Source: Providencia rettgeri (GTDB lineage Bacteria > Pseudomonadota > Gammaproteobacteria > Enterobacterales > Enterobacteriaceae). From it: 64,000 nt of DNA. The DNA is taken from positions 868,001 through 932,000 of the forward strand of contig NZ_CP017671.1 of assembly GCF_001874625.1 (NCBI RefSeq), written 5' to 3'. Below are positions 39,406-49,370 of the stretch, piece after piece; the stretch's first letter is position 1, and each line of letters starts with the position of its first letter. A program made the position numbers and the translations under genes. The notes beneath the pieces were generated by a model. That model saw only the letters and a list, made by a program, of their open reading frames with translations. It searched no databases and was not told where the DNA came from.

Positions 39406-39437
39406 AAGCCAGAGATTAGCCAGTCTCTGGCTTTTTT
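39406..39437 (+). terminator. Terminator of the pilus operon
   Basis: AAGCCAGAGA pairs perfectly with TCTCTGGCTT, followed by TTTTCTT, about 50 bases after the ecpE stop. Confidence 0.85.
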
Positions 39438-39957
39438 CTTATGATTTGAAATATAACCCCTTTTGGAGCCAACCTTGCTTAGGTTTACACTCGGAAGCAG
39501 TCGGTAGTTTTTCATACTTTTTTTGCCTAAAACTTTGCCTATTATCACTATTGTGGTAGCTAAATGCTTAAGATGGATAAATCACCTTGATCCCAGACCG
39601 TGAACTCAGGTTTAATAAGACTAGTCAATTGCGCAAAAATGTAAGCCCTAAGGGATATTTTGCGCAATGGAATGGATTCAGCTTTGCAGCAGTTTAATTT
39701 TTTTCGATCTGCTGCCATGAACATAGCAAATATTGCGGTATGAATGGAATTACGTTACTTTCAATCACTCTGCTCATAATATTCAAGTTGTCATGTGTAA
39801 GCTCTTGTGGCTAATGGTATCAGTTAAAAGACTGAAAAAGTTGTTATGCATTGATAAACTGAATGGTTGGTGTGTAGGTGTTAATAGAAGTAGAAGTATT
39901 TATATCGCGTTGTAAAAATTGGTTTAAGTACGTTTTTATCCTACCTGGAGTATACTG
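39438..39957. other. Non-coding region between pilus operon and tktA
   Basis: About 520 bases with no credible gene. It has an inverted repeat TTGCGCAAAA/TTTTGCGCAA (39629-39667) with a small CCCT/AGGG core, and GCAGCAG/CTGCTGC arms further right. The tktA promoter must be here but no hexamer pair stood out. Confidence 0.45.
39629..39667. repeat. Inverted repeat upstream of tktA
   Basis: Ten-base perfect arms (TTGCGCAAAA and complement) separated by 19 bases. No T tail. Possibly part of a repeat element; function not evident. Confidence 0.4.
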
Positions 39958-41952
39958 ATGACGACTCGTAAAACCCTTGCTAATGCTATCCGCTTTCTAA
40001 GTATGGATGCGGTTCAAAAAGCAAAATCAGGGCATCCTGGCGCGCCAATGGGCATGGCTGATATTGCTGAAGTGCTGTGGCGTGACCATATGAATCATAA
40101 CCCAGCAGACCCACACTGGGCGAACCGTGACCGCTTTGTATTATCCAATGGTCATGGCTCTATGTTAATTTATAGCTTGTTGCATCTTGCAGGTTATGAT
40201 TTACCTATTGAAGAGTTAAAAAACTTCCGCCAATTACATTCAAAAACACCGGGTCACCCTGAATATGGTTATACTCCAGGTGTTGAAACTACGACAGGTC
40301 CTTTAGGGCAAGGCATTGCAAATGCAGTCGGTTTTGCTATCGCAGAGCGCACATTAGCAGCGCAATTCAACCGTCCTAGCCATGATATTGTTGATCACCA
40401 TACTTATGTTTTCATGGGTGATGGCTGTATGATGGAAGGTATCTCTCATGAAGCCTGTTCTTTAGCGGGTACTCTCAAATTAAATAAACTGATCGCTTTT
40501 TATGACGACAACGGCATCTCGATTGATGGTGAAGTTGAAGGTTGGTTTACTGATGATACAGCAGCACGTTTCGAATCTTATGGCTGGCATGTGATCCGTG
40601 ATATTGATGGTCACGATGCAGCGCAAATCAATGCGGCTGTTAATGAAGCGAAAAACCAAACAGACAAACCAACGCTGATTATGTGCAAAACCATTATTGG
40701 TTTTGGTTCGCCAAATAAAGCGGGTTCTGAGTCTGTCCATGGTGCACCTTTGGGTGATGCAGAAATTGCAGCAACACGTGAAGCATTAGGTTGGAACTAC
40801 GGCCCATTCGAAATCCCTAAAGATATTTATGAAGCTTGGGACGCGCGTGTTGCAGGTAAAGAAAAACAAAGCGCATGGGATAAAAAATTCGCAGCGTATA
40901 CCGCTCAGTTCCCTGAGTTAGCGGCTGAGTTTACTCGTCGTATGAACGGTGAATTACCAGCAAACTTTGATGTTGAAGCGAAACAATTTGTTGAAAACCT
41001 ACAACAAAACCCAGCGAACATTGCAAGCCGTAAAGCATCACAAAATGCTTTAGAAGCGTTTGGTAAAGTATTACCTGAATTTATGGGTGGGTCTGCGGAC
41101 TTAGCGCCAAGTAACTTGACCATGTGGTCAGGTTCGAAAGCATTGAATGTTGACCTTGCAGGTAACTACATTCATTACGGTGTACGCGAATTTGGTATGT
41201 CAGCTATCATGAATGGTATTGCATTACATGGTGGTTTCATCCCTTACGGTGCAACATTCCTGATGTTTGTTGAATACGCACGTAATGCTGTTCGTATGGC
41301 CGCGTTAATGAAAATTCGCAGCATCTTCGTTTATACACATGATTCTATTGGTCTGGGGGAAGACGGTCCAACTCACCAACCAGTTGAACAGTTAGCTAGC
41401 CTGCGCGTTACTCCAAACCTCAGCACATGGCGTCCTTGTGACCAAGTTGAATCTGCGGTTGCATGGAAATATGCCATTGAGCGTAAAGATGGCCCAAGCG
41501 CACTGATTTTCTCTCGTCAGAATTTAGAGCAACAGCCACGTACTGCTGAGCAACTAGCGAATATCGAGAAAGGTGCTTACATCCTGAAAGATTGCGCGGG
41601 CACTCCTGAGCTAATCTTTATTGCAACAGGTTCTGAAGTGGAATTAGCGGTTAAAGCGGCAGAACAACTGTCAGCAGAAGGCCGTAAAGTTCGTGTTGTA
41701 TCCATGCCTTCTACCGATGCATTCGATAAACAAGATGCGGCTTACCGTGAAGCGGTATTACCTGCAAATGTTAGCGCACGTGTTGCTATTGAAGCTGGTA
41801 TTGCCGATTACTGGTTCAAATATACAGGCTTAAATGGCGCCATCATCGGTATGCATTCTTTTGGTGAGTCTGCACCGGCTGAAGAGCTATTCAAAGAGTT
41901 TGGCATTACCGTAGAAAAAGCGGTTGAAGCGGCTAAGTCTTTATTGAAATAA
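39958..41952 (+). CDS. tktA: Transketolase
   Basis: Transketolase, 664 residues (663 in E. coli TktA). It moves two-carbon units in the pentose phosphate pathway with thiamine diphosphate. Visible signatures: [43 protein letters not shown], the ThDP motif GDGCMMEG ... DDNGISIDG, and the transketolase block [18 protein letters not shown] and [23 protein letters not shown] precedes the ATG. It is followed by epd-pgk-fbaA as in E. coli. Confidence 0.98.
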   Translation: MTTRKTLANAIRFLSMDAVQKAKSGHPGAPMGMADIAEVLWRDHMNHNPADPHWANRDRFVLSNGHGSMLIYSLLHLAGYDLPIEELKNFRQLHSKTPGHPEYGYTPGVETTTGPLGQGIANAVGFAIAERTLAAQFNRPSHDIVDHHTYVFMGDGCMMEGISHEACSLAGTLKLNKLIAFYDDNGISIDGEVEGWFTDDTAARFESYGWHVIRDIDGHDAAQINAAVNEAKNQTDKPTLIMCKTIIGFGSPNKAGSESVHGAPLGDAEIAATREALGWNYGPFEIPKDIYEAWDARVAGKEKQSAWDKKFAAYTAQFPELAAEFTRRMNGELPANFDVEAKQFVENLQQNPANIASRKASQNALEAFGKVLPEFMGGSADLAPSNLTMWSGSKALNVDLAGNYIHYGVREFGMSAIMNGIALHGGFIPYGATFLMFVEYARNAVRMAALMKIRSIFVYTHDSIGLGEDGPTHQPVEQLASLRVTPNLSTWRPCDQVESAVAWKYAIERKDGPSALIFSRQNLEQQPRTAEQLANIEKGAYILKDCAGTPELIFIATGSEVELAVKAAEQLSAEGRKVRVVSMPSTDAFDKQDAAYREAVLPANVSARVAIEAGIADYWFKYTGLNGAIIGMHSFGESAPAEELFKEFGITVEKAVEAAKSLLK

Positions 41953-41961
41953 AAATGTTAA

Positions 41962-41990
41962 GGAATTAGCAGGGGTTTACGGCTAATTCC
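41962..41990 (+). repeat. Inverted repeat after tktA
   Basis: GGAATTAGC and its perfect complement GCTAATTCC separated by 11 bases, ten bases past the stop. No T run; probably an mRNA 3' structure ahead of the true terminator. Confidence 0.4.
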
Positions 41991-42003
41991 GGTTATGTGA
42001 CTT

Positions 42004-42039
42004 AACAACGCCTGACGATGAGTTGGGCGTTGTTTTTTT
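42004..42039 (+). terminator. Terminator of tktA
   Basis: AACAACGCC pairs perfectly with GGCGTTGTT and runs into seven T. Confidence 0.88.
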
Positions 42040-42103
42040 GTGCATGAATATCTGCTTTTCTATTGCGTTCTGTAAATATATCCCTTAATCTAACTATAGA
42101 TAA

Positions 42104-42118
42104 GCTGAAGCGTTTCAG
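42104..42118 (+). promoter_or_regulatory. Cra (FruR) operator upstream of epd
   Basis: GCTGAAGCGTTTCAG fits the Cra consensus (RSTGAAWCSNTYHH and near-palindromic form) closely. Cra represses glycolytic operons including epd-pgk in E. coli. It is about 325 bases before the epd ATG. The stretch 42040-42443 is otherwise non-coding; it also has an 8-base inverted repeat GTGAGTCA/TGACTCAC at 42209-42264. Confidence 0.65.
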
Positions 42119-42443
42119 TTGAGTAGCGTAGAATGAAAATTTTTTCAAAAAATGTCGGTTGTAGCACATTTTTGATGTTTGACTGTTAAAATGAGCAGTA
42201 GAGTTAATGTGAGTCAGTTATCCTTATGGCCTGCTGAAGTTCTCTGGTTATTTTAGTGACTCACTTCAGGTTTGAATGTAATAAGTGCTTATGTTTTATA
42301 CTAAATAGTTAGCAGCTAATGACTTCAAATCACAGGTTTAAATATCATGACTAAAGTCTGTTTACGGGGTAAGTTGAAAATAAACTCACATGCGTCAGCA
42401 GTCTTTAGCAACCGTATGATTTTGCTTATATACAAGGTACGCA

Positions 42444-43472
42444 ATGGCTATCAGGGTAGCAATTAATGGCTTTGGCCGAATCGGTCGCAGTGTATTACGG
42501 GCGTTATATGAAACTAGCCGCCGAGCCGAAGTTCAAGTTATCGCAATTAATGAACTCGCTGAACCGGAAGGGGTTGCGCACTTGCTAAAGTATGACTCTA
42601 GTCATGGGCGGTTTGCGTGGGATGTAAGGCTTAGCGGTGAACTTTTACAGGTTGGTGATGACAACATTCGCTTATTTCACCAAGCCGATATTGGTGAGCT
42701 ACCTTGGAAAGAATTAGGCATTGATATCGTTCTTGATTGTAGTGGGGTTTATGGCTCGCGGGATGATGGCTTGCAACATTTAACCGCAGGGGCAAAAAAA
42801 GTATTATTTTCACACCCCGGTACGGATGACCTTGATGCCACGATCGTGTATGGGGTTAATCATGAAAGCTTAACGGCAAGCGATAACATTGTTTCTAACG
42901 CGTCTTGTACGACAAATTGCATTATCCCGATTATCAAATTACTGGATGACAGCTTTGGCATTGAATCGGGCACTGTGACCACTATCCACGCCTCCATGAA
43001 TGACCAACCCGTTATCGATGCTTATCATAAAGATTTACGCAGAACACGTGCGGCAAGCCAGTCGATTATTCCAGTTGACACCAAATTAGCTGCGGGGATT
43101 ACCCGTATTTTCCCTAAATTTAAAGATCACTTTGAAGCGATTTCCGTCCGTGTACCCACGACCAATGTGACAGCGATTGATTTGAGTGTTACCGTACATG
43201 ACGATGTTTGCGTCGAAAAAGTGAACCAACTATTGCGAAGCGCTGCACAAGGGCATTTTCGTGGTATAGTGGACTACACAGAATTACCGCTCGTGTCGAT
43301 GGATTTTAATCATGACCCGCACAGTGCTATCATTGATGGTACGCAAACGCGAGTTAGCGGAAAACATTTAATTAAAACCCTGGTTTGGTGTGATAACGAA
43401 TGGGGGTTTGCTAACCGGATGCTAGATACTACACTAGCGATGGCAGCCGTCGGTTTCGGCGAACAGGTTTAA
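42444..43472 (+). CDS. epd: D-erythrose-4-phosphate dehydrogenase
   Basis: Epd, 342 residues (339 in E. coli), oxidises erythrose 4-phosphate to 4-phosphoerythronate for pyridoxal phosphate synthesis. It is a GAPDH-family enzyme: NAD-binding [15 protein letters not shown], catalytic cysteine in [34 protein letters not shown] (distinguishing Epd from GapA) and [14 protein letters not shown]. First gene of epd-pgk-fbaA with 96 bases to pgk. Confidence 0.96.
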   Translation: MAIRVAINGFGRIGRSVLRALYETSRRAEVQVIAINELAEPEGVAHLLKYDSSHGRFAWDVRLSGELLQVGDDNIRLFHQADIGELPWKELGIDIVLDCSGVYGSRDDGLQHLTAGAKKVLFSHPGTDDLDATIVYGVNHESLTASDNIVSNASCTTNCIIPIIKLLDDSFGIESGTVTTIHASMNDQPVIDAYHKDLRRTRAASQSIIPVDTKLAAGITRIFPKFKDHFEAISVRVPTTNVTAIDLSVTVHDDVCVEKVNQLLRSAAQGHFRGIVDYTELPLVSMDFNHDPHSAIIDGTQTRVSGKHLIKTLVWCDNEWGFANRMLDTTLAMAAVGFGEQV

Positions 43473-43568
43473 ACTAATTGGCTACTGACAGACAACGGAC
43501 ACTATCCTAGATAGCTTCCGCGCAGTAGTTAATAGCAACTTTATAGAGAATCAACAAGAGGATTCACC

Positions 43569-44732
43569 ATGTCTGTAATTAAGATGACCGATTTAGACTT
43601 AGCGGGTAAACGTGTTTTCATCCGTTCTGACTTAAACGTCCCTGTAAAAGATGGCAAAGTTACTTCTGATGCACGTATTCGTGCTTCATTACCAACCATT
43701 GAAGCTGCTCTTAAACAAGGCGCTAAAGTCATGGTCACTTCTCACCTTGGTCGCCCGACCGAAGGCGAGTACAACGAAGAGTTTTCACTGCAACCTGTTG
43801 TTGACTATCTGGCCGGCAAAATTGATTACCCTGTTCGTTTAGTTAAAGACTACTTAAACGGCGTCGAAATCGCAGATGGCGAATTAGTTGTTCTGGAAAA
43901 CGTTCGCTTTAATAAAGGCGAGAAAAAAGACGATGAAACGCTATCAAAACAATATGCAGCACTATGTGATGTATATGTCATGGATGCATTTGGTACGGCT
44001 CACCGTGCGCAAGCGTCAACTCATGGCGTTGCAAAATTCTCTCCAGTTGCTTGTGCGGGTCCATTGTTAAGCAATGAACTGGAAGCGCTGGGTAAAGCGT
44101 TGGATAACCCTGCACGTCCAATGGTGGCGATTGTGGGTGGCTCTAAAGTATCCACTAAACTGACAGTATTAGATTCTCTGTCTAAAATTGCTGACCAACT
44201 GATTGTAGGTGGGGGGATTGCAAATACCTTCATCGCAGCTGAAGGGAACAATGTTGGTCGCTCTTTGTATGAAGATGATTTAATCCCAGAGGCGAAAAAA
44301 CTACTGGCTAACTGCCAAATTCCAGTGCCGACTGATGTCCGTGTTGCAACCGAGTTTTCAGAAACCGCAGAAGCAACATTAAAATCAAGCACTGAAATTA
44401 AAGATGACGAGCAAATTCTGGATTTAGGTGATAAGTCAGCAGAGCGTTTGGCCGAAATCCTCAAAAATGCAAAAACCATTTTATGGAATGGCCCTGTTGG
44501 CGTGTTTGAGTTCCCTAATTTCCGCAAAGGAACTGAAATTGTGGCGAGAGCAATCGCAGATAGCGACGCATTCTCTATCGCAGGAGGTGGTGACACCTTA
44601 GCAGCTATCGATTTATTCGGTATCGCTGACAAAATTTCATATATCTCTACGGGCGGTGGTGCTTTCCTTGAGTTCGTTGAAGGTAAGAAACTCCCTGCCG
44701 TTGTGATGCTAGAAGAACGAGCTAAATCGTAA
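43569..44732 (+). CDS. pgk: Phosphoglycerate kinase
   Basis: Pgk, 387 residues, the same as in E. coli. It makes ATP from 1,3-bisphosphoglycerate in glycolysis. [66 protein letters not shown] and the C-terminal [10 protein letters not shown] and [19 protein letters not shown] are all present. An AGAGGA site precedes the ATG. Second gene of the glycolytic operon, 60 bases before fbaA. Confidence 0.98.
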   Translation: MSVIKMTDLDLAGKRVFIRSDLNVPVKDGKVTSDARIRASLPTIEAALKQGAKVMVTSHLGRPTEGEYNEEFSLQPVVDYLAGKIDYPVRLVKDYLNGVEIADGELVVLENVRFNKGEKKDDETLSKQYAALCDVYVMDAFGTAHRAQASTHGVAKFSPVACAGPLLSNELEALGKALDNPARPMVAIVGGSKVSTKLTVLDSLSKIADQLIVGGGIANTFIAAEGNNVGRSLYEDDLIPEAKKLLANCQIPVPTDVRVATEFSETAEATLKSSTEIKDDEQILDLGDKSAERLAEILKNAKTILWNGPVGVFEFPNFRKGTEIVARAIADSDAFSIAGGGDTLAAIDLFGIADKISYISTGGGAFLEFVEGKKLPAVVMLEERAKS

Positions 44733-44792
44733 TTAATTTTTTCATACACAACAGGCAGCGTAGGCTGCCTGTTCACCACAGGACCTTTTCAC

Positions 44793-45869
44793 ATGTCTAA
44801 AATTTTTGATTTTGTTAAACCGGGTGTTATCACGGGTGATGATGTACAGAAAGTTTTCGCAGTTGCCAAAGAAAATAACTTTGCATTGCCAGCAGTGAAC
44901 TGTGTTGGTACTGATTCAATTAATGCGGTACTTGAAGCAGCAGCAAAAGTACGTGCACCAGTTATCGTTCAGTTTTCAAATGGTGGTGCTGCATTTATCG
45001 CAGGTAAAGGCCTGAAAGCAGAAGGGCAACAAGCAGCAATTTTAGGTGCAATCTCAGGTGCTTATCACGTACATCAAATGGCAGAACATTACGGTGTTCC
45101 AGTTATTCTGCATACTGACCACTGCGCACGTAAATTACTGCCATGGATTGATGGTTTACTGGATGCAGGTGAAAAACACTATGCGAAAACAGGTAAACCA
45201 CTGTTTTCTTCCCATATGATTGACTTATCAGAAGAATCTTTAGAAGAAAACATTGAAATCTGTTCTAAATACTTAGCGCGTATGGCTAAAATCGATATGA
45301 CTCTGGAAATCGAATTAGGCTGTACTGGCGGTGAAGAAGACGGTGTTGATAACACTGGTATGGATAGCTCAGAACTGTATACTCAACCAGAAGATGTTGC
45401 ATACGCCTATGAGAAACTGAGCGCAATTAGCCCTCGTTTCACTATTGCGGCTTCATTTGGTAACGTCCATGGTGTTTATAAACCAGGTAACGTACAGTTA
45501 ACGCCAAAAATTCTGCGTAATTCACAAGACTATGTTTCTGAGAAATATAACCTGCCACACAACAGTTTAGATTTCGTATTCCATGGCGGTTCAGGTTCAA
45601 GCGCTGAAGAAATCAAAGAAGCTGTAGGCTACGGTGTGATCAAAATGAACATCGATACTGATACCCAATGGGCTACTTGGGATGGTATCTTACAGTACTA
45701 CAAAAAGAACGAAGGCTATTTACAAGGTCAGTTAGGTAACCCTGAGGGTGCTGATAAACCTAACAAAAAATACTATGACCCACGTGTATGGCTGCGTAAA
45801 GCACAAGATTCAATGGTTGTTCGTTTAGAGCAGGCATTTAAAGAATTAAACTGTATTGATGTTCTATAA
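44793..45869 (+). CDS. fbaA: Fructose-bisphosphate aldolase, class II
   Basis: FbaA, 358 residues (359 in E. coli), zinc-dependent aldolase. Zinc ligands appear in VILHTDHCARKLLPW (His), NVHGVYKPGN (His) and DFVFHGGSGSS (His); LEIELGCTGGEEDGVDN carries the family Glu/Asp region. Ribosome site AGGA lies before the ATG. Last gene of epd-pgk-fbaA, closed by a strong terminator. Confidence 0.98.
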   Translation: MSKIFDFVKPGVITGDDVQKVFAVAKENNFALPAVNCVGTDSINAVLEAAAKVRAPVIVQFSNGGAAFIAGKGLKAEGQQAAILGAISGAYHVHQMAEHYGVPVILHTDHCARKLLPWIDGLLDAGEKHYAKTGKPLFSSHMIDLSEESLEENIEICSKYLARMAKIDMTLEIELGCTGGEEDGVDNTGMDSSELYTQPEDVAYAYEKLSAISPRFTIAASFGNVHGVYKPGNVQLTPKILRNSQDYVSEKYNLPHNSLDFVFHGGSGSSAEEIKEAVGYGVIKMNIDTDTQWATWDGILQYYKKNEGYLQGQLGNPEGADKPNKKYYDPRVWLRKAQDSMVVRLEQAFKELNCIDVL

Positions 45870-45892
45870 TTGATACTGATTTAATTTTTAAT

Positions 45893-45927
45893 AAACCCCC
45901 GGTAAGGTGACTTATTGGGGGTTTTTT
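45893..45927 (+). terminator. Terminator of epd-pgk-fbaA
   Basis: AAACCCCC pairs with GGGGGTTT, with an inner GTAAG/CTTAT pairing, and ends in a T run. Confidence 0.88.
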
Positions 45928-45933
45928 ATTTGT

Positions 45934-46809
45934 TTAATCAAGTTGTTCACCTGAATGTGAGAGTAATTTTAAAAATAATGACTCACTTTGTGTGAGGGGT
46001 TTGCTGGCTTCAGTGATAGCACAAATTCGGTTATGAAAAACGGGAGAGTGTTCCACTTCTATAAGGGAATGGCGAAAATTAATTTGAGATGCGTAATTTT
46101 CAGGCAATATTCCGACATAGTGACCTGATGCAATAAAGGTTGCGACAGCTTCAAGCCCCGCAGCTTCAGGGCCTTTATTAAATTCACCTGAAGCTAGAAT
46201 ACTTTCTGTGAATGGGTGAGGGCGGTAGACTAATGCTAGATTGTGCTTATTTGGAGCGCTTTTAGCCGAAATATACAGCTTATGTTTTTCAATAAATAAA
46301 AATTGGTAATTAAAACGGCTATTTTCATGATATTGCCCCCTAATACCAATATGAATAGTTCTATCACTAAGTGCTCGGTTTAATTGGTTATGGTTGAGTA
46401 TAATCAGCTCTAATTTAACGTTGGGAGCCGCTTGGGTGAATTGAGAAATGGTGGATGAAAGGTGGCAAAGTGGGTCAATCAAGATATGTTCGATAACACC
46501 AATCACAAGTGTCCCAGATAAAATTCCATGTAACTCATCTACTTCTGTCTTAATATTATCCAAAGCTGTCAAGGCCATGTTAGCTTTTTCAATCACTAAC
46601 AAACCCGATTCTGTGAGTTTAAAGCCTGCAGGGCCCCTTTCACAGAGCTGTACTCCCAATTTATCTTCAATTTCACGGATATGACGGCTTATTGAGGCTT
46701 TAGACATACTGAGTTTTTTCTCTGCGATAGAAAAGCCCCCCGCCTCAGCAACGGAAATAAAAACCCGCAATGATTTTAAATCTTTTTCAGTTAATTTTTT
46801 ATTATGCAT
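45934..46809 (-). CDS. LysR-family transcriptional regulator (divergent from gltS-like gene)
   Basis: A 291-residue LysR regulator. The N-terminal winged helix-turn-helix is at about 10-70 (LKSLRVFISVAEAGGFSIAEKKLSMSKASISRHIREIEDKLGVQL), followed by a substrate-binding domain with GTLVIGVIEHILIDPL and VATFIASGHYVGILP. It is transcribed away from a symporter and a ureohydrolase and probably controls them, its usual geometry. A perfect 8-3-8 palindrome lies in the shared intergenic space. The ligand is unknown. Confidence 0.9.
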   Translation of the reverse strand: MHNKKLTEKDLKSLRVFISVAEAGGFSIAEKKLSMSKASISRHIREIEDKLGVQLCERGPAGFKLTESGLLVIEKANMALTALDNIKTEVDELHGILSGTLVIGVIEHILIDPLCHLSSTISQFTQAAPNVKLELIILNHNQLNRALSDRTIHIGIRGQYHENSRFNYQFLFIEKHKLYISAKSAPNKHNLALVYRPHPFTESILASGEFNKGPEAAGLEAVATFIASGHYVGILPENYASQINFRHSLIEVEHSPVFHNRICAITEASKPLTQSESLFLKLLSHSGEQLD

Positions 46810-46933
46810 ATTTATACCTATTACGTGAAATCAATCACTAATTGTTAATTTAACTTACTTTCTATTGAGACACAAATAACATAATTGATATGTTTTTATT
46901 TTAATTTTTAAAATTATTTTTTATTTCAGAAAA

Positions 46934-46952
46934 GGTTTCATTTTATGAAACC
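46934..46952. promoter_or_regulatory. Candidate LysR operator
   Basis: GGTTTCAT and its perfect complement around three T. It contains the T-N11-A pattern of LysR-type sites and lies in the 281-base gap between the LysR gene and the symporter gene. Confidence 0.45.
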
Positions 46953-47090
46953 ATAGGATCAAAAATATCACTTTTATTCTTAGCAGATATGTATATCTTA
47001 AAGTTGTAGTTGTTAATAAATTATTACCAAAGTGGCGCCACAAAATAATAATTAATCCAAATATATATAAATACAAAAGGATTCTAATTT

Positions 47091-48311
47091 ATGGTCACAG
47101 ATGAAATGTTAACAATAAAACTGGATATGATTACATTTACAGCATTAGGGGCCTTATTATTAATTGCGAGCAATGTAATTATAAAAAAGTTTCCATTTTT
47201 TATGAAGTATTCGATTCCTAGCCCTGTTATTGGCGGGTTTATATTTTCCGTCATTATGTGGTTAGCATACCAATTTAATATTGTAGAACTAAGTTTTGAT
47301 AATACATTATATGATTTATCTATGTATGTGTTTTTCGTCACTATCGGTTTGATGACGGGGGTTAAATTACTTGTTAGTGGCGGTAAGATATTATTATTGT
47401 ATATGGTTATTTGTTGGGGACTAGCGTTCGCCCAAAATGGTGTTAGCCTTGGCTTATCTTATGTTTTAGATATCGAACCATTAATTGCGATGATGGCGGG
47501 TCAAGCCTCCATGCAAGGTGGCCACGGTATGGCGGCTTCTTTGGCTCCTCTTATCGAATCTTTTGGCTACGACCAAGCACTGAATGTCGGACTCGCCGCT
47601 TCAACATTTGGGCTGATCGCCGGCTCAATATTAGGTGGGCCAGTAGGAAACTGGTTGATAAAAAGAAATAACTTAAAAATTGAAACCGATCATATTGATT
47701 TGGATGACTTAACTGAAAAGGAAAGTAAGGAAGATAAGGTCACGCCTCAGCAGTGTATCGTCACAGGGGCCGTTATTTTATCAATACTTGCTATTGGTAT
47801 GCCAACAGCTAAATGGATCAGTGAAGCTACAGGGTTTACTATTCCAGGACATATTTTTAGTTTATTTGTTGGTGTTATTTTCCATTCATTTAATGAAAGA
47901 AAACCAATTATCAAAATATCGCGTAGTACAGTGGTATTAATTTCAACAATATCGTTAGAAATGTTTTTAGTTATGGCGATGATGAAATTAAAGCTTTGGG
48001 AACTTTACGAATTAGCATTGCCATTAACCATAATATTAATCACTCAGGTTATTGCAACAGTGCTCGTTGCTATATTTATTGTTTATCGTGCATTAGGGCG
48101 AAATTATGATGCTGCTGTCATGTCTGCAGGGTTTATTGGTCATGGGTTAGGTGCGACACCAAATGGGTTAGTCGTAATGGATGCAATTTGTAATAAATAT
48201 GGGCTGTTTTCGCGAAAAGCCTTCATCATTATCCCTATTGCCGGAACGGTATTAACAGATATTGTCGGAGTTCCATTATTTGTCTTTTTAGCCAATACAT
48301 TTGGCAGCTAA
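47091..48311 (+). CDS. Sodium/glutamate symporter-like protein (ESS family, GltS-like)
   Basis: A 406-residue inner-membrane protein of the glutamate:sodium symporter (GltS) family (401 in E. coli GltS), with about ten hydrophobic helices. Two related halves are visible, each ending in a Gly-rich re-entrant loop: MQGGHGMAASLAPLIE and FIGHGLGATPNGLVVMDA. GGPVGNWLIKRNN and KLWELYELALPL also fit. It is divergent enough from GltS that glutamate specificity is not assured; the next gene suggests a guanidino or related compound as cargo (inference). 38 bases separate it from that gene. Confidence 0.85.
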   Translation: MVTDEMLTIKLDMITFTALGALLLIASNVIIKKFPFFMKYSIPSPVIGGFIFSVIMWLAYQFNIVELSFDNTLYDLSMYVFFVTIGLMTGVKLLVSGGKILLLYMVICWGLAFAQNGVSLGLSYVLDIEPLIAMMAGQASMQGGHGMAASLAPLIESFGYDQALNVGLAASTFGLIAGSILGGPVGNWLIKRNNLKIETDHIDLDDLTEKESKEDKVTPQQCIVTGAVILSILAIGMPTAKWISEATGFTIPGHIFSLFVGVIFHSFNERKPIIKISRSTVVLISTISLEMFLVMAMMKLKLWELYELALPLTIILITQVIATVLVAIFIVYRALGRNYDAAVMSAGFIGHGLGATPNGLVVMDAICNKYGLFSRKAFIIIPIAGTVLTDIVGVPLFVFLANTFGS

Positions 48312-48349
48312 TTAAGAAATAAAAATAAATTTAATAAGGATTATGTTAT

Positions 48350-49315
48350 ATGAAAAAATTAACGACACCTCCTCATGTTGGTCATAAAACATTTTTATAT
48401 TCAGAGCTTGTGACTGACTTGACCAATATTGAAGCGGATATTGCCATACTAGGGATGCCATTTAGCTCAGCTTACAGTGCCCATGCTTTTACCAATGATC
48501 AGTCGAGGGCTCCACAATATCTACGTGATATGAGTGATAGGATTGTGAGACACCCAGATCATTATGATTTTGATATTGACGGACCATTATTACAAGGGCG
48601 GGAAGACATCAAATTTGTCGACTGCGGTGATGTCATCCCTGACTTATCAAAACCATTGGGAGAGCATCACCAACGAGCAGCACAAGCTATTCGGCAATTA
48701 TTAAGAGCAAATGCACTACCGATTGTTTTAGGTGGAGACCATGGAATTACCACGCCTATTTTGCAAGGTTTTGACGAGGTAGGCCCTGTTACTTTGGTTC
48801 ATATTGATGCTCATTTAGATTGGCGCGAAGAGGTTAATGGGGTAGATACTGGCCTGTCGAGCCCTATTCGTCGCGCATCTGAAATGAAACATATTGGTGA
48901 AATATTCCAAATTGGTTTGCGTGCTCAAGGAAGTGGTCGTCCCGCAGATTACCAAGCTGCCAAAGACCATGGAGCCCATGTTATTCCTGCCTACGAATTG
49001 CATGAAGTGGGGATGCAGGCAATTTTAGACCGTATTCCAGATAACTCAAATTACTATATCAGTATTGATGCTGATGGTATCGACCCAAGCATTATGCCGG
49101 GGGTTGATGGCCCTGCACCGGGCGGGGTGACTTACTTACAAGCGCGTAGCTTAATTCACGGCTTAGTGAAAAAAGGCCGAGTTGTGGGGATGGATATCGT
49201 CGAAATCACCCCAGCTAAGGATATACCCTCGAAATTAACAGGGGTGACAGCGGGGCGTTTTGTCGTGAATTTAATTGGCGCATCGATTCGAGCAGGGTAT
49301 TTTGATAAGAAATAA
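48350..49315 (+). CDS. Ureohydrolase (arginase/agmatinase family) of uncertain substrate
   Basis: A 321-residue arginase-superfamily enzyme. The binuclear manganese ligands are intact: GGDH (128-131), DAHLD (153-157) and DADGIDP (240-246). Downstream of DAHLD the usual His-Gly motif that positions the substrate is replaced by GLSSPIRRASEM (about 168-179), so annotation as agmatinase is not safe. Related proteins with this SSP-RRASEM block are often called agmatinase automatically. Expected chemistry is hydrolysis of a guanidino compound to urea plus an amine. It is coupled to the symporter upstream and closed by a strong bidirectional terminator. Confidence 0.85.
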   Translation: MKKLTTPPHVGHKTFLYSELVTDLTNIEADIAILGMPFSSAYSAHAFTNDQSRAPQYLRDMSDRIVRHPDHYDFDIDGPLLQGREDIKFVDCGDVIPDLSKPLGEHHQRAAQAIRQLLRANALPIVLGGDHGITTPILQGFDEVGPVTLVHIDAHLDWREEVNGVDTGLSSPIRRASEMKHIGEIFQIGLRAQGSGRPADYQAAKDHGAHVIPAYELHEVGMQAILDRIPDNSNYYISIDADGIDPSIMPGVDGPAPGGVTYLQARSLIHGLVKKGRVVGMDIVEITPAKDIPSKLTGVTAGRFVVNLIGASIRAGYFDKK

Positions 49316-49341
49316 CTCAACGAACTAATATCGTACTCATC

Positions 49342-49370
49342 ATAAAGTGGGAGATATTTTCCCACTTTAT
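49342..49370. terminator. Bidirectional terminator
   Basis: ATAAAGTGGGA and its perfect complement (11 pairs) around seven bases, between the convergent ureohydrolase and NTF2-like genes. Its right arm covers the stop codon of the latter. Confidence 0.75.

Noticed and set aside
39776-39815. ATATTCAAGTTGTCATGTG as a copy of the dispersed repeat
   Set aside because: Only one end resembles the family and no partner end is seen; too short to call.
39733-39915. 60-codon frame upstream of tktA
   Set aside because: No ribosome site, no recognisable features, and Asn/Lys/Leu composition like random AT-rich DNA.
44021-44779. Long open frame (252 codons) antisense to pgk
   Set aside because: It is a shadow of the highly conserved pgk gene; the amino-acid composition (Ser/Pro/Ala-rich, no domain) is typical of antisense frames.
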